Origin: Heliopora coerulea
Taxonomy: Eukaryota; Cnidaria; Anthozoa; Scleralcyonacea; Helioporidae
DNA length: 64,000 nt
Direction: 5' to 3'
Assembly: GCA_030142905.1 (NCBI GenBank)
Contig: JASJOG010000619.1
Span: 23,155 to 87,154, forward strand
Shown: in pieces, positions 55,396 through 64,000 of the stretch
Position numbering within the stretch: the first letter of the stretch is position 1
Layout: every line of letters begins with the position of its first letter
Made by a program: the position numbers and the translations under genes
Notes under the pieces: generated by a model
Database searches by the model: none
Told to the model about the DNA's origin: nothing
Seen by the model: only the letters and a program-made list of their open reading frames with translations

Positions 55396-56300
55396 TGTAA
55401 AACAAGCGGAGGAAATGATCAGTTAACACGTGTCGTGTTGAATTTTGACACCCTTAATTGAGCGCACTTTAATAAAATTCTCCTTCATCTAATTCTTTCA
55501 CTTTAGCGCTTACGCCGAGATTAAAATAAAACATTCTTATCCCGTAAATTGCTTCACGATTATATACCAGACATTCTTGAAGAAGAACAAAAGCGTTCAG
55601 TTGTAATAGGAAAATCTAAATTTGACTGTGTTACTTCAATCAAGTCATTACACCTACGACAACATTGCGAAGTCGTGACCTTTTTATCTTTCCACTAACT
55701 ACAAATTCTATCACCTGAACCTGTCCGTTCCTTCTAATTAACAAATAGAAAATAGCTTGAGGGTCGCTGTGCTATGCATTGAACCCTAGATGGGTGCTGC
55801 AATGGAATACCCGTGTTTGGGTCAGAGTATCCTGCACGGAAAATTTTCCCTAAAAGTGTACCGAAGTTTGTGTGGCACGTTAAGTCTATTTTATGAAAAA
55901 AAAAAAAAAAAAAAAGTACTGATTGGTTTATCTGTGTACGGATACTGTGATTTAAACACTTGGTACGTTGTTTGACTTTCGCATAGCCAAAAACACTCGC
56001 TTGATTTTTCAGCCAAGAAAAGATAGCAGACTCTTCTCTTCATGTCAAATCTAAAAGTAAACCGCTTCTAGTCAGTTGTTGTGATTGTTCTTGCGATCTT
56101 CAAATAAGAAAATTATAAAAAAGGCTTGGTTCTGCCCCCGGGTTTAGCCTCTGGGTCAGGGAATTCCTTGCGCCGCCTCGATTGTTCATTGGAGGTTCGA
56201 TCTTCTAAAGTTTTTATCTGACTGGTGGTCGACTTTCACGTGAATTGCTCGCTTCATTAATGTGTTAATAAAGCTAACTGCTTTTCGTCTGCCGTTATTT
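55396..56300. other. Non-coding; partial hairpin-MITE copy
   Basis: A poly-A run lies at about 55897-55914. 55805-55995 contains diverged arms of the same hairpin family as 40946-41139 ('cgtgtttgggtcagagtatc', 'gatactgtgatttaaacact'). Confidence 0.45.
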
Positions 56301-56473
56301 TATAAAAGAAATACCAAGTGGATTTCCGTGTTTGTATAATATTGTGATCCAAACACTTGGGATATTGCTGGACTTTCGAAAAGCTAAAAATTTTCTCCTA
56401 GCGACTCGTTTTTTTTACAACATTCCGCGTGCTTGGATCACAATATTCAAACACGAAAATTTAGTATTCCTTA
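56301..56473. repeat. Hairpin MITE, same family as 40946-41139
   Basis: 'ataaaagaaataccaagtgg' opens the left arm. 'gtgtttg' and 'gtgatccaaacac' pair with 'gtgcttggatcac' and 'caaacacg', and 'agtattcctt' closes the right end. The middle carries 'ctagcgactcg', as in the intron 2 copy (gccgctaggcgag). Confidence 0.7.
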
Positions 56474-57659
56474 AATGACGTAATTTCAATTAAGTTTTCG
56501 TGACGTCATCCATGTCTCTTTGCTCAAACACAAAACGAAAATGACGTCACCTTGTCTCTACACGGATAACATCATCTGTAAAATAATTTACAAGACAGAC
56601 TCCCGACATTAAATTACTTGACAGATGATGTCATGCATGTAACCTATACTTAAGACCGTATATTATTTGGTGTCTCTGTACTCTCGGGGAAAATGAGGCT
56701 TGTCCAATCCGAGCTTGTGCAAGATGCGCGCTGTTTTATAAAACACTGAGTTAACTTTCATTGTTTTCGAAGTCTAAATGACCTAAAACTTGGTTTCTAG
56801 TTTCATATCGAACACGCTTTTGATATTGCACCATAGCGCAGCCGGAGATCGCTTATCAACACGAGTATAAAAAAGACCACCCAAAGAGGGAATTCGCTCC
56901 CATTGTAAATGGTGGTGCGACAGACTAAATTAATGGGGATCACTCGTGGCTCACTTCCTCGTTAATTCATGGCTAAAAATTTGTAAGAAACTGGCTTCTG
57001 AGACATGATTGACGACATCAAAAGCAAAACAAGGCCTCTATAAAACTCAATAACAATAGCACATCAGCGCATTCCAATGCCAATGTTCGCATTTTTGGGT
57101 CGGTTGACATTGTTATTGTCACGTGACACTGCACATGCAATTTTAAGTCTCAAAGTTGTGGATGAGTATATGAAAGACAACGTTTCTTCATCTGGTAACG
57201 GTAAAGGTAAGGTTTTTTCCCCATTTGAAGTACGTTACACGTGAGCCAATCAGCTGACATTAGCGTTACAAATTTGATTCAAGCCACATCGGGCGTGAAT
57301 CCTCCAAATATTGATTTTTGCCAAGTACCATCGCACGGGGACGATGGTACTTAAACCAGAGTTCGGCCATTTGTGTTCATTTTCACGGCACTGATTTTCT
57401 CAAAAGCATTTTAGTGACTATGTGTTTCACACATATGCGTTAGGGTCGAGTTTAAATGGGATAGCCATATCGGTTTGAAAAGTGCCTTAACCGTTACACA
57501 GCCATTCTTTATTGACATTTTGATGACTAAGGTTACCTATAAAAGAAAGGTGAGATCTCGAACACTGCATTCTCCAAACTGGGCTACCTGTGAAATTACA
57601 TTTACTTTACTTCTGAACAGCCCTTCTCCGTCCAGTTCACATTACAATCAATATTAATG
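56474..57659. other. Non-coding stretch
   Basis: No coding frame or repeat family recognised. Confidence 0.5.
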
Positions 57660-58031
57660 AACTAGTGCACCAAATTTAACATACTTTTAATATGTTCTCT
57701 AATTATTTACTGTGCATAAAGAGTAGATACGGTATAGCAGTATAAAACTGTGTGGGCATTAAAATCTTAACCAATTTTAGTATTTTAGATTGAATAACAC
57801 TTAACATTAGAATCGACCTTTCCAAAAATGGTCCATTAGAGTAATTTTTTATCTATCGTTTCTAAACTTCCGTTAGTTCCAGGTAAATTGTAGAACTGGT
57901 GTAACATAGTAGAAGTGAATGCATTTTGTAATGTAAACATAATTCAGCCTATGGCTGCAAGTTTTACTAAATAAAACTATCTATCTATCTATCGATCTGT
58001 CTGTCTGTCTGTCTATCTATATATCTATCTG
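57660..58031 (+). mobile_element. Probable LINE 3' end with (CTAT/CTGT)n tail
   Basis: Non-coding sequence ends in 'actaaataaaactatctatc', then about 50 bp of CTAT and CTGT units. A polyadenylation-like signal followed by a tetranucleotide tail is characteristic of CR1/L2/RTE-type LINEs, but no coding part is present, so the left border is a guess. Confidence 0.45.
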
Positions 58032-58674
58032 GGGGAAAAAATCACTGTCAACTACATTTAAATTGTGTACATGTCGATATAGACGTAATTTTGAATATGA
58101 ACATAAATTTGTTGACTATGATTATAAAAGGGCATAGAGTAATATTGTTTAAAAGATGCAAAGTTGGGCAGAGTGGGTTACTGGTAAGGGGATTGAGTTC
58201 CAGACTTTCATCAACCTGAGTAAAAAAGCTATAAAATAGCAACCATCTCAAGGACTAACTTGAACAAAAAAATTACTAAGATGACATCATGTTGCATGTC
58301 AGTTGGTAAAATATGGTCAGGAGTTGGTAATGCTATTAAGCCATCAACAGCAGAATAAAAAACATTCAATTGGTGAATTTTCCACCCATTCTATGGGAAG
58401 TCTAAATCTAAAGATCTTAATCTTTCTGATACATGTATGCTATATTCCATGCCATATAATCCCATTTATAAATTGGACTGCACTCCTCTGTACACCTCTG
58501 CAAACCTCTTTTTAATGGGGTTAACTCTTCCCCAGCAGGTTAAGACTTATAATTTTATTCTGGCTAATGCTGGATGATTTTACATGTCTAGGGGAGAGCT
58601 ATGGCAGTCAACTCAAAGTGTTGATCTAATCCTGTCTGATTAGGTGTGATAGTGTGTTGGTACACTCTAGATTA
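58032..58674. other. Non-coding stretch
   Basis: No gene or recognised element. Confidence 0.5.
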
Positions 58675-59060
58675 GAGGCCTGTTTACATGGGTGTGGGTT
58701 GGTTGTCAACCAGGTTCAGGTTTCTATAAATGTTCACACCATAGCTGGGCAACCCACTTTGCTGGATAACCTGTTTGACAAACTGGGTTGGCATGGTCAT
58801 GAAAGTATGAAATTTTATTTGAATCTTCATTTAAACACAGGTTGAATTTACCCTGGTTCATGTAAAGTGGTGGTAGATGCATGAACCCAGGTTCATTTTC
58901 TTATCCACAACGTATGATTACTAACCCTGGTCAGCCACACTATCATACTGGGTTAGGTGAACCTGCCTAGGATGAGTTGGCAAACATAATTTATTAGCAA
59001 CCAGGGGTTGGGGTCCTGATCCAAGTTGGTGGTGAACCCAGGTTCCTGTAAACAGGCCTC
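58675..59060. mobile_element. MITE with 14-bp terminal inverted repeats
   Basis: The ends GAGGCCTGTTTACA (58675-58688) and TGTAAACAGGCCTC (59047-59060) are perfect inverted repeats. The interior is rich in 'aacccaggttca' and its inverse. No coding. No clear target duplication was seen, so the superfamily stays open. Confidence 0.75.
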
Positions 59061-59149
59061 AGGTCTCATTATAGTAACATAGATTGAATGCTTTGTATAG
59101 CTTCAATTCATGGATACAGATTGCACATAACAAATCTTAATGACTTGCT

Positions 59150-59850
59150 GGCATTACCATGTTATTGACAGGGGAGTTCCACTGCAGATCATCTGATACC
59201 AAAACTTTCAAATATGGATGATTGTTACTGACAATAATTTCTGACTTTTTCATGGAAATTCTCGACATGTAACACTTAGATTGATTGAATTCCATTGTTA
59301 TTTTTACACAAAGGTGCTACCTTGTCAAGGTCTCTTTCACAGATCAGGATATCTTTCAGCAAGTACAACTGAATGATAGAATAAATGTGTCATCAGCAAA
59401 CATTATTACAATAGTGCTTCCCAAATTCTTATGAATGTCACTAATACAAACATGTAAGAAAAACAGAGAAGGTCCTAGTACAATTTCTTAAGGCATGCCT
59501 TGATCATATGGTACATAAACTGAAGCAGAAGTTTCTCCATCTAATAACACATTGAGATCTTTTTGTGAGCCATGATATATGATCCATGCAAAAATATCAA
59601 CTTGTATTCCTTGGCAATTTAACAATTAGACATTGGTGTGGTACCTTATCAAACGTTTTAATGAAGCCCACTATTTGAAGGTCAATTTCAATTCTATTAT
59701 TAGTATTTCAAGCCAGATCTTCATATGTTAGCAAAAGTGGAGTTTCACATCAGTGATTTCTATGGAAACCATGTTGATTAGCGAACAAGATGTTATTCTC
59801 TACCAAGTTCTGCACTATACTCCAGTAAACAATATTTTAAATTAACTTTA
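59150..59850 (-). pseudogene. LINE reverse transcriptase pseudogene (Jockey/CR1/RTE-like)
   Basis: Across three minus-strand frames the RT domain can be followed in order: an ANQHGF start near 59780, a segment of KTFDKVPHQC type (59680-59640), SLFFLHVCISDIHKNLGS (about 59470-59420) and the catalytic box IMFADDTFIL (about 59405-59376). Many stops interrupt it. The order and motifs are those of cytoplasmic-ORF2 LINE RTs, distinct from the R2-type array at 10-35 kb. Confidence 0.75.
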
Positions 59851-60617
59851 TTTAATTGCATACACATGTAAAAGGTTACAATGTTGTTGTACTTTTTTGG
59901 ATCTATATGTTTGATTTATTGGTGAGATTTAAACAATCATATGTAGCTTGTCTTTAGCCTGTTGATTGTCGATGAGCGATTACGGGAATGAAAGATATTC
60001 AGTGACGAGTTTAAAATAAAACTATACGTTGACTGATATTGGGAAAATAAAGGAAAATAGAATAAAAGATTTACCAAGTAAAGAACTATCATGACTGGTG
60101 GGATAACAGTTTGTTGATCGAATGGATATATGTGCCTCGACAAGTGATCAACGGAATCATAATATTTATTTCTTTACTTATCTTTCCAAAACTTCTTCTA
60201 ATAGGATTAGCGCAATGACTAGTAGTTCTCAAACTTTAGTAGTCCAAACCCAATTTTTACTAGTTCTGGACTAGTGGACTACCGCTAAGGTTGAGCACTG
60301 TCCTCAGAAATTCAGAACTTCAAAAAGGTTCTGTCATCTCGACATCAACCACCTCGACAGCGGACAGCCGTAAAATTCACGACATTCCAGCCTTATGATA
60401 AGGCTAAAGATCGTTCTTCGCTGCGTTCGCAAAGTTACGTATTCTGATTGGTCGCCGTAAGGAGTGAACGTAGTTTATGGGTGCGTGTGGGGCTTGTAAA
60501 CCCCCTACCCCACAAAGTTTGTAAAAGTATTGAAAATTCGAGCAAAAATAAACAGCTAAAGTAATAAATTTTGGACAAAATTTGGTTTAATTTGGTACGT
60601 TAGGTCAAAATCCCTTT
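59851..60617. other. Non-coding stretch
   Basis: No coding or element structure recognised. Confidence 0.5.
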
Positions 60618-60935
60618 TTGTTACCGATTTATTTATTTATTTATTTATATAGAGTAAAACATAAATCTCGAAAAACAATGACATCTTCAAAACCCAAGAT
60701 ATGAGCCAATAGCCAATAACAAGAATGACTGCGAGGATGATTTGACAATGACTTTGCAATAAAGTCGAAATATAATCGCAATGATTTGTCGTCTTGTTAT
60801 TGACTCATATCTTGGGTTTTCAAGATGTCACTGTTTTTCGGGATTTGTTTTTTCCTCTCTTTTATCAAATTGTCTGCTGGCCCCAAATTTATTCATTCAT
60901 TCATTCATTCATTTATTCATTTATTTATTTATTTA
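60618..60935. repeat. Fold-back fragment between tetranucleotide tracts
   Basis: (TTTA)n at 60628-60648 and (ATTC/ATTT)n at 60889-60935 bracket a 200-bp inverted repeat. Its arms 'gacatcttcaaaacccaaga' and 'tcttgggttttcaagatgtc' belong to the same family as 51728-52355. The core-like site is degenerate (TTGACAA instead of CTGATGA). Confidence 0.7.
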
Positions 60936-61344
60936 AACATAGCAACCTATCAACACACAGTTGTTTTTCATAGGGCCGTTGTATAAAGACTTTACGAGTA
61001 CTAATTTATTCACAATATTTACAAGTATTGTGCTTATATTTAATATCCATATTAGGGCTGAGGTGAGGCTACAACGTACATGGTCTGATTGAGATTCAAA
61101 TTCAGTTGGGCAATTTTTCAAACTATAAAATATACGAGCAAATTGAGCCGGATATCCCCCAACCAAAGTAGGTTAACTACTCCCCCGGCTCTACGGCCCG
61201 ACACTTTTCGATATTGGACCGGTCCAATACGCTTTTTACTCTCTACCGGCAACTTTTGGCGGGAAAATCTGGGACCTGATTTTAATGAAAGTGAACTAGA
61301 ATTGACTGTTAATTTTGAAAACTTCGAAATAATATAATGTGCAA

Positions 61345-61535
61345 GAACACTATTAAAAAAACCACGACCAGCCGACAATTTAAAAAAGTATAAAATAAAA
61401 CAAATTCCGAAAATGAAAGACATCTTGGAAAAACTCAAGATATGAGTCAAAACAAGACGAGTATATGAGATTGTAATATTTCGACTTTGATTACAAAGTC
61501 ATCATCAGACAAAATGATTTACAAAACAAGCCAAG

Positions 61536-61583
<48 letters not shown>

Positions 61584-61700
61584 TGTGAACAACGGAAGTG
61601 AGGAATCCTATACCTAAGATATTAATACGACAGAACGCATTGCTAATTACTTATTAACTCGAGAGAAAGCTATTTACGAGACAAAAGTTATTAAAAACTA
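61345..61700 (-). repeat. Half of a fold-back/Penelope-type repeat with (TA)n
   Basis: The left-arm sequence of the 51728-52355 family is present with 'ccacgaccagccgacaattt' at its edge. CTGATGA...GAAA lies on the minus strand at 61479-61508, with an extended GACTTTG/CAAAGTC stem. A TA tract lies at 61541-61580. The opposite arm is missing. Confidence 0.7.
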
Positions 61701-62563
61701 CTGACTCTATTACTACTCTTGTTTCAAGCTAATTGTGTGAAAGTACGATAAATGAATGTTTAACTGGTGAAAACAAGTCTAACAAGCAAGTCATGAAGTA
61801 ACATTCAACGACGAAAACCCAGTCAAAATGTGATAGAAAACTAACCGTGAACCTTACAATAAATTCATTGTTAACCTCTTCCTTTAACATATTTTTATAA
61901 TACTCAACAACTTTATATTAAGTAGTAATGTTTGAAAAACGAGCAGGAGTTCTTTATCGGATATAAAACACGAGGTTATAGCCGAGAGATTTAGATCAAA
62001 TAAAGCACTCCAGCTCGTTTTTTGAACGGCTTAAAAAGCAAACCTCTTAATACGTTAATTTGAGGTTTCAAAATTAATCTTTTTGAAGCAGAAAAATTTG
62101 GAGGAGAAAAATAAACGTATTTTTATCAGATATAAAGATGAGATACGGTTATAATTTTCCTTTATATTTTCCTCATGAACTCTTAATGAGTTTTTAACTG
62201 TATTTTAAGGCTGGTTTCCACTAAAGAAAATTTTTGTCAGGAAAGAAACGGTCAGGAGAGTTTTCTTAATCTTAAAGCCATTAGTTGTGCCCGACAGTTC
62301 ACAAGACAGTGGAAACTTTCCTTTCATGAGGAGAATTTTCCTAAGTGGAAATCAGCCTTTATAGTTCTATCCATTCTAATGACGTTCCATGACGCGGCGA
62401 AAGTATATTCCATATTAAAGGCTTTATTTCATGTTGTGAACTGAGTCATTACATTATTATTACAATCGCAATTCCCACCTGGTTCTTCCCTGGCAACAAT
62501 CTTGAGAAAATTCATTTCTTGTTTTTATTTCTTTCAGTGGAACTTTTATTTGTGGTTTGCTAA
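61701..62563. other. Non-coding; small inverted repeat
   Basis: 'gaaaaacgagcaggagt' (61934-) and 'actccagctcgttttttgaa' (-62030) form a short hairpin. No gene seen. 'tatttctttcag' at 62527-62537 could be a splice acceptor for a 5' UTR exon leading to 62564. Confidence 0.45.
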
Positions 62564-62624
62564 ATGGCGTGGTTCAAAGGTTTCCTTTTCATTTTACTTT
62601 CTGTTATGGCAGATGAGTCAGAAG
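62564..62624 (+). CDS. Possible first coding exon with signal peptide
   Basis: ATG at 62564 starts MAWFKGFLFILLSVMADESEG, a short positive start, a hydrophobic run and then a polar stretch with an 'MA-D' type cleavage point. A donor 'gaag|gtagtg' follows at 62625. Read through, the frame stops after 32 codons, so it makes sense only as a spliced exon. The remaining exons would lie to the right, probably beyond the window. Chance occurrence is quite possible. Confidence 0.3.
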
Positions 62625-62910
62625 GTAGTGTAAACGAGGCCGTATTTTGTCTTTGTTGTTGATGCTTCCCGATAACTATCATGGGAGAATTGATTGCTTT
62701 TCATGGTTTCCTTCATTATTGTTGATGATTATATCTTAAATTTATGGATTATAATTAAAAATTCCACAAAAAACCTAATTAAACTAAACGAACTACCAGA
62801 CAATGGTTGCAAGGAACACAATGCTGGATAAGGGGCTGAAACGCATTGTGCAGTCGCCATGGGGTTGCGCGACCAAACGACTATTTTATATAATATTTCA
62901 AGTACGAGTT

Positions 62911-63021
62911 GGTGTTCTTCCACCGATTTCAAGATACCGAGAAACGAGTTGAAAAACGAGGCGAAGCCGAGTTTTTTTAACAGGTTTCAAGGTATTTGGA
63001 AATCGGAGGAAGAACACTAAG
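62911..63021. repeat. Hairpin repeat
   Basis: 'ggtgttcttccaccgatttc' and 'gaaatcggaggaagaacact' are inverted copies around a centre with 'aacgaggcgaagccgag'. A third diverged arm lies near 63100-63125. Confidence 0.7.
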
Positions 63022-63286
63022 CGAGTGTTTGAAATTACTTCTCAAACGAACCAGTATTTTAGGCAAAAATCCAGCCGAAAATTGGAAAAATTCAGCTGTA
63101 ATTTTCCTCCGATTTCTAAATACTGATTAATTATGTATTTCTTTTGTTTTTTCTTCGTGAATTATTAATGAGTTTGAGAAGCAGTTACCAAGTTAGTCCC
63201 TTTGGTCATCGAAGTTGATTGCTTTCGTAGTTTCAACAGAATATTTCATGAATTGACCAACACTGCTAAAATCAACTAGAAAAGTT

Positions 63287-63357
63287 GACTAGAGCAGGAT
63301 TCAAACTCGCATCTTCGGGTTACCGGACCGCTGCACTACCAATTGAGCTATCGAGTC
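63287..63357 (-). mobile_element. tRNA-derived SINE head
   Basis: A 71-base tRNA-like unit with GACT/AGTC acceptor ends, A-box-like TAGCTCAATTGGTAGTG and B-box-like GAGTTTGAATCC. The loop centre reads CCGGTAA, again with a GGT core. The stems are imperfect, so it is a SINE rather than a tRNA gene. The body probably extends to both sides. Confidence 0.65.
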
Positions 63358-63461
63358 AAATGGAAACAGTATGGTCGTTTTATCGAATCTAAGTGCACGA
63401 GAGATTCTCGCGACAACTTAACATTCCATATCTGTGAGGATGTGCAGTGTTTTGACTCTAT

Positions 63462-63592
63462 TTCAGAATCATCCTCAGGGTAACATGAACAGAATATTTC
63501 ACGAATTAACCTACACTTTTCTTGTTGACTTTGGCAGTGTAAGTCAATTCATGACATATTCTGTCCATGTCACCCTGAGGATGATTCTGAAA
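63462..63592. repeat. Inverted repeat, 56-bp arms
   Basis: 'tttcagaatcatcctcaggg' (63462-) and 'ccctgaggatgattctgaaa' (-63592) are inverted copies, continuing through 'gacagaatat' and 'atgaattgac' to a loop of about 20 bases. A third partial copy lies at about 63238-63265 in the SINE flank. Confidence 0.85.
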
Positions 63593-63961
63593 TTGGTAGT
63601 TTGATTAGTCCGTCTTTTGATCATAATCGCTTCAGTCGCTTCCATCTTGTTGGATGATATTATTAGACTGGTTCGCATGCACGTATGCGCACTCGAGCTA
63701 ATCACTGACAGAATATTGTCATGTTCTGGGGAAGCTTTAATACACTCGTCGGGAAACTATCCCTTGTAAGTTTTGCATGAATGTTAAGACCTTCCAAGTT
63801 TGTTCGGCTTACCAACAGCAATCTCTACTTCGTGACACACACTGAACTCGGATCTGTGGGTTTCCGTATCACTGCTCTTCTAGTTGATCTATCCGGAGTG
63901 AACTGTGAACAGTATGCTAGTTTTATCCACTTTGCTAATGCACCTAAGCAGAAGCCACCAT

Positions 63962-64000
63962 GCACATATGTCGAATTTGCACCTTAGCTCATCATCTGAG
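63962..64000 (+). mobile_element. Start of another SINE copy, cut by the window end
   Basis: 'gcacatatgtcgaatttgca' to 'catctgag' matches 24209-24243, the bases just before the tRNA-like head of the SINE in copy D. The head itself would start at the last bases of the window. Confidence 0.65.

Overview
The window looks like anthozoan cnidarian (probably reef-coral) nuclear DNA. It is AT-rich and intron-containing, dense in degenerate transposons of types common in invertebrates, and carries a multi-domain receptor-like gene of the kind expanded in corals. The organism call is an inference from gene and repeat content; no marker gene fixes it.

Layout. 1-960: 3' part of a decayed Tigger/pogo transposase. 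1520-1640: LINE reverse transcriptase (RT) scrap. 2700-7640: one long inactivated BEL/Pao retrotransposon, with a LINE tail inserted in its RT. 8033-8080: an orphan 48-bp exon-like block resembling an exon of the main gene. 9622-10349: a hAT-like MITE. 10358-35115: about 25 kb of minus-strand non-LTR retrotransposons of the R2/R4/NeSL type, with Myb-like N-terminus, RT, a CCHC-like knuckle and a restriction-like endonuclease. There are six sizeable copies plus fragments, all in the same orientation and mostly bounded by (ATT)n tracts. 35824-36255: TA microsatellites around a perfect spacerless 202-bp palindrome.

The one convincing host gene runs from about 36.4 to 48.4 kb on the plus strand. 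Six exons can be placed by splice sites and frame: two nucleoside-phosphorylase (PNP/MTAN-like) exons, one 2.9-kb exon with leucine-rich repeats plus Roc GTPase plus COR, two short linker exons, and a Death-domain exon. Every boundary found is phase 1. The first exon is not identified. The predicted product, about 1,370 residues as seen, pairs a nucleoside-cleaving-type domain with an NLR-like GTPase switch and a Death adaptor. This is the best candidate in the window for a little-described innate-immune or cell-death system. Its introns hold Penelope-like remnants, a large inverted duplication and hairpin MITEs. Its presumed 3' UTR holds a degenerate minisatellite.

49.4-64 kb is mostly non-coding: fold-back elements related to Penelope terminal repeats, tRNA-derived SINEs, MITEs and a LINE RT pseudogene. 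It also has an unrecognised 124-codon ORF at 52786-53160 and a possible signal-peptide first exon at 62564-62624.
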